From Ailanthus altissimus (taxonomy: Eukaryota; Streptophyta; Magnoliopsida; Sapindales; Simaroubaceae), in the NCBI GenBank assembly GCA_946807835.1, contig OX327695.1, positions 22,116,501 to 22,180,500 on the forward strand: 64,000 nucleotides of DNA, given 5' to 3'. Positions 47,830-59,852 of this stretch are shown in pieces. Numbering within the stretch: position 1 is the stretch's first letter; each line of letters begins with the position of its first letter. A model generated the notes under the pieces. It saw only the letters and a program-made list of their open reading frames with translations. It did not search any database and was not told the DNA's origin. A program made the translations under genes and the position numbers.

Positions 47830-50432
47830 ATCAATTTGACTCAATTGAGTGTTTTCTTTTTATTTAAAAAAAAGTACACTTTTCAAATATCTTACCCATT
47901 CAACCTAATAGAGAAAAATGTTTATATCTAATTGTCATTTCATATTGACTATAAATATTATTAATTTAAATATATTTTTTTATGATTATTTTTAGAGATA
48001 AAATTATTAAATTATAAATTATTAAAAATTAAAATTATAAATTTATTAAAAAAATTAAAATTAACAAAATAGTAATAATAATAACGAAACAATAAATAAT
48101 GATAACGACAGAGAAGTTTTAATATTTTTAAAATTAAAAAAAAATAAATAAATATTAGTTGAAACTTCATAGATTTCTTGTCTTTATATTATTAATATAA
48201 TTATTTTATAAAAAATATACAAAAGTAACTATATTTTATTTTCTGTTATAGATAAGAGTAAGATCAAATGCCTTCACAATAAATAAATGTGACATGATTA
48301 TTAATGTGACTTGAGAGTGATAGATCACATATAAAAATATTAACCAAATAGAAATTGAGGGCTTTATGCTTTATCCCGTGTCGTGTGCGTCCTTTAGAAA
48401 TAATTCATCCATGATACTAATTTCTTCCATTTCTTTGTTTTTGCTCTCATCTGCTTGGTACTTATATATATATAATATAATATAATATAAATGCAGTCCC
48501 GAAATCGTGTATACCTCAACCAATATATTTTAAGACATCAATAATATCATTGGCCCTTAGCCTTATTTTGCACATGGACAAGAAGCTAGCTAGGATGAGT
48601 TAGGTGACCTTCTATTATTTGATATTATCAACAAGCTTGTTGATTATTAAGAGTACTTGTTTTGCACATGAACAAGAAGCTAGCTAGGATGAGTTATAGT
48701 TTAAGCAGTACCACTGTTTAGCATCTTCGTATAAGTTAAGTGATCGGATTAAATTCAGTGTTATTTAATATCACGAGGTAGACACTTGTTATTAATTTAA
48801 AAAAAAATTATAAATTTTTTTTTTACTTGGACATATAATAATATTCTAGTAAGCATATTATTTGATCAAAATATTTATATTATTAATAATTTTAAGATAA
48901 AAAAATAAATTAAAAAATGATATTATTATAAATATTTTTGAGTTTTGACTTAATAGTATTGATACCTTCAACTTTAAAAAATAGGTAATAATACTTAACT
49001 GTTAAAAAATATTTTATTAATATTAATAGAATTATATGAAATAACCAAATTATTTTTTTAAATTAAAAAGTAATGAAATTACATTGTACAGCAAACTGAG
49101 AAACAAAATTCTCCATAAAAAGTTTTAAATTTCAATAATAAATTAACAATATCTTTCTATTTCTTAATTTTTTAATTAATAATATAATTATTATATTAAA
49201 ATATAAAGTTAAATAATTGTTTTTTAAAAAAAAGAGAAAGCTTGTTGTAGCAGCTAATTTTGGCCACAATTTTACAGCGGAGCTACTGCAACTGCAATCA
49301 AATGTGGTCGCGTGCAATGGCCATTTGTGGCCTAGAGCAGCGGCCACTTTTGCTCACTTATAACGGTGGTCATTTGTGGCCGCTGCAACAGGCTTATTTA
49401 TTTATTTATTTAAATTTTTTATTTAATTTAATTTTAATATAATTATTATTTATTACTTATAATTTGATTACAATGATAAAAAAAGTGTTTGACAAAAGAT
49501 AAAGACTATTTGAATAAAATAATAATAAAATAATTATTTTTAATTAATCTTAATAAAAAATTATTTAACGATTAGATATTACTATCTATTTTATAGAATT
49601 AAAAGTATTGATGCTATTAAGCTAAAATTTAAAGACATTCATAATAATATTTTTAAAAAAATAATCAAAATAAATATTTAGGGGGGTTATTCTTTCATCC
49701 CGAAAGATGAAATCAAAATTACAAAAACTAAGCGTATTTCGGTAGGATTCAAACGGATACATTTATTTTCTAAACTCATTACTTAACTTTCCGAAGTTGA
49801 ATATATACACGTGTCTTGAAGGAAATTTCATATGCATGCACCTTATAGAAAATAAGACAAATATGGATGTTCATACTTTGCGTCACCTCACCTGCTTCTT
49901 AAGCTCATGAGTATCAGAGAATTGTCGCTTGTGGTTGGAAATATAAACAAAATTGCATAAGGATTTAACCTTTCTTTTAAACTTTTATTTATTAATTATC
50001 AATTATATTTATATTAAATAGTATTAGACGTATAAAATTAGAAAACGTACTTTATATATTGCTTAATATATTATTAATTAATAATTACTATTTATCAAAT
50101 AATTGTTAATTTTTTAATTTTTCATTTAATGTAATAATTAAGTAATACTAACTAATAATAAATATATCAAATATTACGTCAATTGAATTATAAAATTTTT
50201 ATCATAATTATATAACTATAATATTATTTATAAAAATTAAATTTGCATTTCGGTAAAGTATCACAATAAAAACAATTTCACGTTAGATATAAAAATTCAT
50301 AAATATAAGAAGAGGTAAAAGAAATAGTGGTAGAATAAAATAAACAAATATTATGAAATTTGGTAAAATTATTTTACAAATTCTAATTAATATAATTTTA
50401 GAACAGTATTTTAAAAAACTCTAAAAATGTAT
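47830..50432 (+). repeat. Direct duplication, copy 2
   Basis: Same orientation and content as 40,505-42,478 plus 47,118-47,456. It contains a complete foldback MITE (48,918-49,652) and an additional block at 49,660-49,950 with no counterpart in copy 1. Ends where element E begins. No gene. Confidence 0.75.
48918..49652. mobile_element. Foldback MITE with GGCC-rich centre
   Basis: Inverted repeats of about 100 bases (48,918-49,022 against 49,548-49,652): GATATTATTATAAATATTT pairs with the end at 49,633-49,651. The centre (49,240-49,395) has GGCCA/TGGCC units as in the other two copies. The overlapping ORFs at 49,132 and 49,260 are by-products. Confidence 0.6.
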
Positions 50433-51081
50433 TGTTGAAGCGGAAGCACACAAACAAGTAAAACCACTCAAGCAATATGTGCTGAACAAGTAATTAAGAA
50501 ATAAAGAGAGAAATGGTAGAAGAAGAACAAATAAAGAATTACGTGGTTCTGCAACTTATCTACGTTCACGGCAGATCAAGATCACCCTCTTCTCTTATTA
50601 TGAATCACAAGGCACTTATAAAGTTATGCCTTTTATAAGAAAGATCACAAATAAAATTATCTCTTTCTCTTTAAGGATTTTCTCTCACAAAGAACCACAA
50701 AGATTGTTGATGATCACTAAGATTTCTCAACCTATTACAAAGATTGTGTTTACAAGCCAATTGACAGTCTTTATATAGGTTTTAGGACGTCTTAGGTTTA
50801 CCCTAAACGTGTGGGAGTCATATTAGGGAGTCCTGAAGCAAATAGGAGACGAAATAAGGAAGTTTCCTTATTTCGAGATACTGTTCTTGTCTCCAGCGCC
50901 GCGGCGCTGGCAAGCCTGTCTGAGCGCTGTGGTGCTCGTCGCTTAGTGCCGTGGCGCTGGCGCCTGGTGCGCCCTTCTTCATTTTTTGCTTCCTTTCACG
51001 TCCGTCTTCGATCTGTGCGTACCCTACGCACTTGGCTTGCTCTCCAAATCATTTTCCAATAATTTTTAATCAATATTCTCA
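50433..51081 (-). repeat. Copia E 3' LTR
   Basis: The plus strand reads TGTTGAAGCGGAAGC ... AATATTCTCA; next to it the minus strand has the purine tract ATGAGGGGATT (51,083-51,093). A GC-rich cluster (CAGCGCCGCGGCGCTGG, GTGCCGTGGCGCTGG) lies at 50,893-50,973. The ORF 50,811-51,062 is inside the LTR. Confidence 0.75.
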
Positions 51082-51140
51082 CAAATCCCCTCATTGATTC
51101 AAAATCATCCACAAAGCAACTCGATCTCTCATTTTCGCAT

Positions 51141-52001
51141 CTTCGGTCACCCTCACAAAGTAGTGACTCCGGTTAAGTCCTTCCATAGGACGAACTTAAC
51201 TAAAGGTAGTGGCTTAGTCAACATATTAGCAGGGTTTTTAGATGACCCTATCTTTGTTAGACTAACTTCACCACTTTGGACAATCTTTCGAATGTAATGG
51301 AACCTCATATAAATGTGTTTCGACGTCTCGTGGAACACTTGATGCTTGCTTAGGTGTATGGCACTCTGGCTATCACAATATACACCAGTGTTCACATTTT
51401 TACTAGCCAATACCTCCACACATATGCCTTTTAACCACACGGCCTCTTTGATAGCTTCTTCAACAGCTATGTACTCCGCCTCTGTGGTAGAGAGTGCAAC
51501 CACATATTGTAGAACTGATCTCCAATACACACTACACCCAAACACTGTGAATAAGTAGCTCGTCAACGATCTTCTCTTGTCTAGATCACCTGCATAATCT
51601 GAGTCTACGTACCCTCTTATTATTTCATTGCTGTTCTTATCCCTTTTATACATCAACCCGTGATTTGACGTTCCCTTGAGATATCTCAGAATCCACTTCA
51701 CTGCAAGCCAGTGATATTTACCCGAATTTGTCATGTATCTACTTATCACACTCACAGCCTGTGCTATGTCTGATCTTGTGTAAACCATTGCATACATGAT
51801 GCTCCCCACAACGCTTGCATATAGTACTTTGCTCATCTGCAGTTTCTCTTCTTCAGATGTCAGCGACTGTGCTGCTAAAAGTTTAAAATGCATGGCCAAA
51901 GGAGTAGAGACAACCTTTGCGTTGGACATGCCAAACTTCTCTAGGATTTTGACTATATATCGCTGTTGGGATAAGAAGATAACATCTTTTCTTTTCCTCA
52001 C
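51141..52001 (-). pseudogene. Copia E RT C-terminus and RNase H
   Basis: The longest ORF of the window (51,153-52,001, 282 residues from its first Met). It starts in the RT thumb region (FLSQQRYIVKILEKFGM) and contains the RNase H signatures SVVGSIMYAMVYTRSDIA, SRYMTNSGKYHWLAVKWILRYLKGT, GYVDSDYAGDLDKRRSLTSYLF, STTEAEYIAVEEAIKEAVWLK, YCDSQSAIHLSK and a NPANMLTKPL end. The RNase H D (DSDYAG), E (TEAEY) and D (CDSQSA) positions are kept. The frame is separated from the RT frame at 52,000 by an in-frame stop and frameshift. Confidence 0.8.
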
Positions 52002-52640
52002 AAATCCATACCCAAAATTCTCTTTGCTGCTCCCAAATCCTTCATTTCAAACTCGTCACTCAACTGCTTTTTGAGCTTTTGTATTTCTTCCATATTCTTG
52101 CATGCGATCAACATATCATTGACGTATAGAAGTAAATACATCATCCCACAACTTATATTCTTGAAGTACATGCATCCATCATACTTGCTTCTATTAAAGT
52201 CACAAGCCATCATAAACTCATCAAATCTCTTATACCACTGTCTAGGTGATTGCTTTAACCCATATAATGACTTTTTTAGCAAACAAGCATAATCTTCTTT
52301 TCTGGGCTCCTCGAACCCTTGCGGTCGTGCCATGTATATTGTCTCTTCAAGCTCTCCATATAGAAAAGTTATCTTTACATCCATATACTCTAGATGTAAA
52401 TTAAGGTTTGCACATATGGCTAACAAAATCCTAATAAATGTGTGCTTGACAACTAGAGAGAATATCTCATAAAAATCAACTCCCTCTCTCTGAGTAAAAC
52501 CTTGTGCAACTAACCTGGCCTTGAATCTTATAGGCTCAATCCCCGGTATCCCCTCATTCACCTTATACACCCACTTGTACCCGACTAGCTTCTTTTAAGG
52601 TCTCTTCACCAACTTCCAGGTATTGTTCTTCCTAAAAGAA
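51998..52640 (-). pseudogene. Copia E reverse transcriptase
   Basis: ORF 51,998-52,570 (190 residues), with further RT sequence up to about 52,640. RT motifs: RFKARLVAQGFTQREGVDF, LHLEYMDVKITFLYGELEE, YMARPQGFEEP, KKSLYGLKQSPRQWYKRFD, DGCMYFK. The catalytic YVDD box reads YVND (LLLYVNDMLIACKN), a loss of one metal-binding aspartate. It ends EFEMKDLGAAKRILGMDL and then a stop/frameshift joins the RNase H frame. It would not be active. Confidence 0.8.
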
Positions 52641-54007
52641 CTAATTTCTTCTTCCATGGCCTGCTGTCATTCTTTCTTATTTTCACTCTTCATAGCCTCA
52701 CCATATATCCTAGGCTCATCATACTCAAGAGTGTAAAGAGAATTAAAAGTATGAGCAACTAAGTCTGCTTGTGCATACCTGACTGGTGGGTTAATCGTTC
52801 TCCTTAGCTTGTCTCTAGCTAGCTAGTACTCTTCAAGTTCTATTTCAGGAGTCCTAGTCTTTCTTTGAGGGGACTTGGAGGAACTCGCTGGTGTTCTTGG
52901 TTCATCTTCAAGGATCTCCTCGTTGAAGTGTTGATCTGGGGGCATATCAGATCCATTTTCAGGCTCTACTTCAACTTCTATTGACTTGGGTGCTGAGTTT
53001 TTCTTGGGCACAAGTTCTTATTTCTCATCTTCTTGGAAGGTTTTTAGCATCGTCATCTCATCGAATGTCACATCACGGCTTATGATACTCCTTGGTGGTG
53101 TTAAGTCTTTACACCATACCTTATATCCTTTTACTCCTTCGGGATATCCTATGAATACCACTTTGATAGCTTTAGGTTCCAACTCCCCTCCTTAACATGT
53201 ATAAAGGTAAAACAACCAAATATTCTGAGGTGGTCATACTTCGGAGGATTGCCAAACCATTTCTCTTCTGGCATCTTGAAGTCAATTGCTAAGGAGGGAC
53301 TTCTATTAATCAGATAAGCTGTCGTTACTACAGCTTCTCCCCAAAATGCTTTGGACATCTTTGCATTGGTAAGCATGCATCTAACCTTTTCAAGTAGGGT
53401 CCTATTCATCATCTCAGTTACGTCATTCTGCTGTGGTGTTGATCTCACCGTTCTAAGCCTTGCAATCCCATGCTTGGCACAAAATCCATCAAACTCTCTA
53501 TTACAAAATTCAAGGCCGTTGTCAGTCCTCAGTCTCTTCACTCTTTTGCCAGTCTGATTCTCAACAAGAGCCTTCTATGTTTTGAACACATCAAATACTT
53601 GATCCTTGCTCTTCAACACATAGACTCACAGCTTCCTCGAATAGTCATCAATCAAGCTGAGAAAATACTTGGCATCACAACGAGTAGCTATCTGAGCTGG
53701 TCCCTAAAGATCCGAATATATGTAGTCAAAAGTCCCATTTGTCTTGTGTTCATCGGTACTGAACCTCACCCTATGTGCTCTCCCAAGCACACAATGCTCA
53801 CAAAACTCCAAGGGCTGGAACTTATCCTCACCAAATGCCTTTTGACTAAATAACTCCTTTAGGTTTCTCTCCTCTAGGTGTGCCAATCTGAGATGCCATA
53901 AATTGGTTTGCATACTCTCATCATCTACAGAGAATAGAGCAGAACCACTTACGACTTTACCCTTAAGCACATAAACCCCTTTATGCTTCTCTTATCTCAT
54001 CACCACC
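52641..54007 (-). pseudogene. Copia E integrase
   Basis: GAG-pre-integrase zinc region in 53,704-53,970: NLWHLRLAHLEERNL with its two histidines and CEHC. The catalytic core is partly lost between 53,541 and 53,704 through frameshifts; the second aspartate (LRTDNGLEF) and the glutamate (in TEMMNRTLLEKVRCML, where the usual G-V-A-E reads DVTE) are present in 53,149-53,541, followed by KAFWGEAVVTTAYLINRSPS. Then a linker rich in E, P and S (52,823-53,011). The composite insertion begins 5 bases past the upstream edge. Confidence 0.75.
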
Positions 54008-54012
54008 ATGGA

Positions 54013-57000
54013 TGTCACGGCCCGTATTTTGCGTCACCTGGGCCGAGCCCAGCGTAACCTTAAGTTTGCATGTAACCGGACACCAAATGGTACCCCCAAG
54101 GAATCGAACTCGGGACGGACCCCTTATATTGCCTTAGCGATTCATCCTTGTACCACTTGGGCTGGCGTACCACTTGAGCTGCCCAGCCCAAGTGGTACAA
54201 GGACGAATCGCTAAGGCAATATAAGGGGTCCGTCCCGGGTTCGATTCCTTGGGGGTACCATTTGGTGTTCGGTTGCGTGCAAACTTGATGACAGGACCCG
54301 ACTTGAGACCCTCTACTATAGATCCCAGCGGCCTTGCCGGGCACCCCGACGGAAGTTCCTCCGAACCTAACTGGGTAAGTTAAGAAATTTCACGAGGCGA
54401 ACCCCTTTTTAATTCTTGTTACTACTAAGAAGATCTAGTAATATACATGAAAACGACATCTTAGTTTTAAAAACAAACGGACAGAGTTTCCCTTGTTTTT
54501 CAAAAAATCCATATAAACCTGCAAAGAAATTTCACTTCTAATTCCAACCCATCTCAATTCTACCAATTCGGACCTCCGGTCTTTTTCAAATCAAATCCAA
54601 CACAACTCAATTATTTCGTGTAAATCACAAAATAAGCATAATCATAAAAAGTAAAAACGATCATCATAAACTGGAAATCTCTTCTTTTTGATTCAACACA
54701 TACTTACAAATATACATACCTACAACTATTATGCATAAAGTAAAGAGTGCTATTAGCACATTTACATGTACAAAAATTATCTTTGGATTCAGCCCATTAC
54801 TCGGCGATAGGAGAATCAGCAGCTTGCGTTCCGAGACCTGCACTTGGGAAAGGGGTTTAAAACATAAAACATAAAACGAGTGAGCTAAAGGAGCTCAGTG
54901 AGTGTAAATGAGAATTCAATTACAAGAATATTATACAAAGATAGCAATTTCTAAAGTACATGCAGAAATTATGCTTCTAAAACGGATGTAAAATTGTAAA
55001 ACGGTTTCTAATATCATATGTTAATGAAATCTTGCCGAGCGGGTTTTATCTACATCTTTGGAAAACTATATTCAGAATCTGTATAACATAATAACTGCTG
55101 TGTGCATATAAATGCATAAATACTATCGGTAAATCGAAAACTAGTAAAATCCTCGCTCGGCCATTTTCTTTCTAAACTGTACCAATGGTAACCCTAAAGC
55201 TCTATACCCACGCAGTGACTCAACTAGCACCGCATACGTGAGTAGGTCACGGGGCACCTCAACTAGCAGCACCCACAGTGACATCTCAAGACATCTCATT
55301 GGCTACGCAGCGGAATCCTACATCGCATGCATATAGCGAGACAATATCCCGTACACATAGAGCGACTCACATGACTCGACATCCCGACTACCCGGAGTTA
55401 GTGACACACCCCCAAGACCTGCCCATGTGCACGGGATATACCGGCCGGGTCTAATACAATCATCACCACTATAATCTGAGGGTACCAATGGCCTTAAAAT
55501 AAATGCAAAAATTTTAAACTGTTTCACAAATCGATCATGTAAAAGCATGTCTATGAATATATCAAGATCATAAATCATGTTTATGCATCGAAAGCTCATA
55601 AAACATACATAGTCATTGTGCGAAAACATAATAACCGAAAAGTAAAAGAAATGGCAGATTTTCACTCACAACCGCTCCGCGCTCAATTTTGCTCCCGATT
55701 CCTGCTCCCGTTAACGCTCTCGGTTATCCTCACCTACGCGCCATAAATGATATTTAGAACCAAATCGAACACTAGAATCTCATTTAACTACTAAATGCCC
55801 TAATCGGCATACAAAGCCCGGATGTAAACTACTTCCCGATTTTAGTTACGGAGCCATAATCGAAACTAACTCACCATCCGGCGCCCTAGAAATTATTGAA
55901 CACCTTATAATTTGATTGGACATACTTGCCCTTCACCTTTCCAACATAGACAATTATGTCCCATTTTCTTCATTTTTGGGTTTTTTCATCAACCATATAC
56001 ATTCAATTCACAATATGCATCATTTACACACAACAATTCAATCACAACACCACTGAATTTCTAACTTCCCTAAAGTGGCAGAATTTCACCCTAGGTTCCA
56101 ACACCTTCCTTTTCTCAATTTCTTGTTCCAATTACAACAAAATCATGTCAATTTCATTCTAAAGCCCTAATTACAATCAATTGAAATCTCTACAACAAAA
56201 TCACCAAAAACCTTAATTCTCACCTTGCCAATTTCTTCAAATTGATGACTCCTTCAAGCTCCAAACTAGAATTCAACTCAATCTAAGCCAAGAATACACA
56301 TAAGAACATCAATTAACACATTCTTGAATTCTCACTTATCAAACTCATAAAAGATGCTTTTCCTTACCTCTTTTTCTTGAATTTTCACTAATAGAGACTT
56401 CAATTGAGCTTAGGGATTGGTTTGTAACCTTAATTTGGCTTGATTACACATGAAAAATCATGAAAAAAAAACTTGAATAGTCACTGTAGCAGCACCCCCC
56501 TTTGAAGCTCGAATTTCTCTCTTTTTTTGGCTAAGTGTTGGTTTTGATCTCTCTTCAAATTTCTACACACTTCTAACATATATATAGTGCTCCCTCAATT
56601 TACCATTTTACCCTTCAACTTACTTAAAACTTCTAATTTGCCATTAGTTAAAAACTAATTATGTAATTAGTTCATTTGTAACTATTTAGTTAGAATAGTT
56701 CAAAGAACTAACTAGAACTTCCAACTTGGCAATCCATGAGATTTCTTCTAATTGGTCCATTCTCTAATATATAGATTATATTTCTCAACAAAGGCTTGTT
56801 CCATACATAACCCTTAAATGTAAATTCATGTAGTAAATTAGAATTTTCTTTTCCAAGCCAATGGAGAAAAATTCTAAAAATATTCTAGGGTCGTCCGGCG
56901 CACCGATCGAGTATGAAATTACCAAATTAGGTCTAATATCTCTTACATGCACTATAAAGAAAATATTTCTAATATGGTTAAAATCGAGTAACCCTACGGT

Positions 57001-57114
57001 GTCTTATTTGTTCTATACCGAAATCTAGGCGCCAATACTGCTAATAGGGATTGGATATTACACTTGAGGTTACGCTGGGCTCGGCCTAGGTGACGCAAAA
57101 CACAGGCTGTGACA
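54013..57114. mobile_element. GC-richer LTR-like unit F with 50-bp inverted ends
   Basis: Starts TGTCACGGCCCGTATTTTGC and ends with a near-exact inverted copy (last 50 bases, ...TGTGACA at 57,114). Inside: a tRNA-like palindrome (54,064-54,284), a segment with the AGCTCAGTGAGTG phrase (54,893-54,905) seen in chromovirus LTRs, a G/C-rich stretch (55,190-55,480), and A/T-rich sequence rich in CTTC/CAATT (55,900-56,800). No protein domain seen. Best reading is a large LTR of another Ty3/gypsy family; a DNA transposon with long terminal repeats is the alternative. The ORFs at 54,008, 54,060 and 55,318 are not supported. Confidence 0.5.
54064..54284. repeat. Palindrome of two opposed tRNA-like sequences
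   Basis: Arms 54,064-54,165 and 54,183-54,284 are inverted copies with 5 mismatches in 102 bases and a 17-base spacer. Each arm resembles a tRNA-derived sequence read outward: an A-box-like AGCCCAAGTGG (right arm 54,185-54,196) and about 45 bases later a perfect B-box, GGTTCGATTCC (54,238-54,248), then a short tail. The left arm has the same boxes on the minus strand, with GAGTTCGATTCC at the B-box. It looks like two head-to-head SINE or tRNA fragments and is not a functional tRNA. Confidence 0.7.
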
Positions 57115-57126
57115 TTAAAAGGCACC

Positions 57127-59852
57127 ACCAGTATCCACAACCGGTAAGAATAAGTATTTATATATATATATATATAAATATACGTATTTTATTAGTATGT
57201 GAGTGATACTTGATTTATGTATTGTTATTAATAGTATTTTTATAGGTTAAGGACATACTATTAGTATTGGGTTTATTTGTAAGACTTTAGATTTATTTTA
57301 GGGACCAAATTGTAATACTTTAAAAGTTTTGGGGGCAAATTTGTAAATACTAAAAAATAGCCTCTTAGTATAAAAATACACTTTTGAAACCCTAATTCTC
57401 TCCTTTTGGTCGAACAACTTCTTTTAGAGTGAGAGAAGAGAGAAATAGAGGGTAGAGAAAGAGAAGAAGAAGAAAAAGAAAAAAAAGAAGAAGAAATTAG
57501 AATTTTAAATTTTAAGAGGTATATCACATCTATTTCTCAATTTATTGGTGTTAATTAAGTTAATTCCTTTAATTTTTTATTTCTAAAAATATGTATAATT
57601 GAGTATTTGATGTGTATTTCGTAAGATAATGTGAGAATTGATGATGATCTATGTAGAGAGCTTGATAAATCATGATGAATTGCAAAATTTCTATTTGATA
57701 GTCTCTTGATCCAGAAATTTAATAAATTATTGTAATTCGATTTGGTATTGAATTTTGAGTATATGAAATTAGACGTGTTTAGAATTATTTGAGACTTTAA
57801 ATCGATTGAAAATTCCAGAAATTGAATTTGTAGTGAATTTACCAAAATAACCCTGAAATTCTGAAAATTTCCTGTGTGAACAGTATGATACAGTGGCAAG
57901 CAATTTTTGGCCTGCTGAATGATCTTCAAAAATTATGAATTTGTGGAATATGATAAGTTTATATGTCTAATATGATATATTCAGAATTAAGAATTTAGAT
58001 CAATGCGGTTAAATTGTTATAAGTTTCTAAAGTGTATCAGCTCATTGCAGTATTTGATTAACAAAGTTTTAAAGTTATGGAATAAAATAGTTTTCAAATA
58101 CTTTTGGCAGTGATTTTGAAGTGAAATATTTATTATGGATTGAGATATGTGTTAAGAGTAATGCTGTTGTAGTTATATGATATTTGAGTTAATATATGAT
58201 TTTATAAAATTGGGAGATTAAATAGTGTTCAGTAAATATCTTGATCCTATCAGGTTAGTAGTTTGGATTCGATGGTATGTATGGAATTGATTGTGTAGGA
58301 ATTTTAATATAATATTCATATATAAGAAGGGTATATGAGTCAAGAATGATATATTTTGATTTTGGAGTAATTGGACATCATTTGATGTATTAGAAAATTT
58401 TGTTAAATATAAGTGGTCAGAATGACAGGTTTTGAGAAACTAAGTATTTAGACCAATTTGATGTGATAAATGCATTGTGTATAATTTTGTAAGCTATTTA
58501 AAGTATTTTGTTTGAATTGTGAGGCTTATGAAAGGATTAATCTCTATTGATAGATTAAGGAGATTTAAGCCTTGTAGCTGAAAGTGCTAAGAGGTAAGTA
58601 TACTAGACTTTTTATTGAAATCACAATAAGCATAGTAATTGTCTATGTATGATTTTGTAAATGTACTTAGAAATATGTTTATGTTATGGTAAAGTATATT
58701 TGATATGAAATGTGAAAAATATATGTTTATGAATGTGAGCATTAACATTGAGCATAGACATACATGTGTTTTTGAAAGTGAGCTTTCAAAATAAAATGTG
58801 TTTAACAAAGAAAGCTTTGAAGTGTAATATGTCCATGAGAAACATTTTGTGTTTTGAGGATGCTTGAACTCACTGTTGACTTAGTAGGCATCTTATGTGA
58901 TTTATGGAGCCTTTTATGTGTGGCCTTTCTTTCGAGATTGGTATATGTTATGTGTTCCGTATGTAGGGAGGATCCTATTGGTACCTAAAGGAAGATTGAG
59001 TCAACACATTCGTGTGGTGGCGTATTGGTGCATGTGAGATGACTCACCGATGATCAGGGTGAGGATTTGGCTCTTACCTTCGGGCTTGAGCATTATATGT
59101 GTAATTGAAACCTCACTTGTACTATTTCTCTCATACGGTATGTCACCTATGAGTGACATTTGGCTCATTATGTGATATGTGATGTGTAAGTCCTACTAAG
59201 TAGTAGTTGAGTGATGGTATTCCTATAATATATTTTGAAAGAATGTGTAAGCGCTTACATAATATGTGATTTGATAAGATTATGATTTTGATTGATCCCA
59301 ACATATCATACATTTTCGTTGTGTACATATATGTATTTGTATTTGATATACGAAAAAAAACTAGTATGCTTACTGAGTTTTATACTCATTATAGTTTATG
59401 GTGATTTCAGGTAAATAAGGTGCATGTGTGCTTAGTGGATTTGGCAAGGCTTCTGCTATTTCTTGGGTTCCCTAAGTTGCTACGTTACCGAGTGTTTCAT
59501 TTGGGGACACGTGGGATATGATATTTGATTTGTCCCTATTGAACAAATACTTATGTATTATTTCATTGTGTGTGGATTGGATTTGGTTTAAGTTTTATAA
59601 AGTGTGGTAATGGATTGATTTTAAGTAAGAATTTGCAATGAATATATTATGGGCTTCCGGTAACAAAGTTGCTACTGGTGACGTAGTAGAATGTTAATCT
59701 CTGAGAAAACTCCGCGTATCTTCGGTTTACTAATTGTCCCAGTCATAATTCAATTGCTATAATTCTGAAAGAAATTAAAATGAATGTTTAAATATTATTG
59801 AATAAATGTAAGTGATGTCGTGTGTTAGATCTTTTGGGTCTGGGGTGTGACA
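57127..59852 (+). repeat. Chromovirus LTR (copy D), opposite orientation, left end replaced
   Basis: Matches copies A-C read in reverse, from ACCAGTATCCACAACCGG to CTGGGGTGTGACA. The first few bases (TGTAGTA) are missing; instead 12 unrelated bases (57,115-57,126) link it to unit F. The right flank ATGGA (59,853-59,857) equals the left flank of unit F (54,008-54,012). Confidence 0.8.

Noticed and set aside
53470..53853. 127-residue plus-strand ORF
   Set aside because: It is antisense to the recognised integrase of copia E.
54238..54248. Possible functional tRNA gene at the B-box
   Set aside because: The B-box is perfect, but I see no complete cloverleaf with a proper acceptor stem and anticodon arm; it is better called tRNA-derived.
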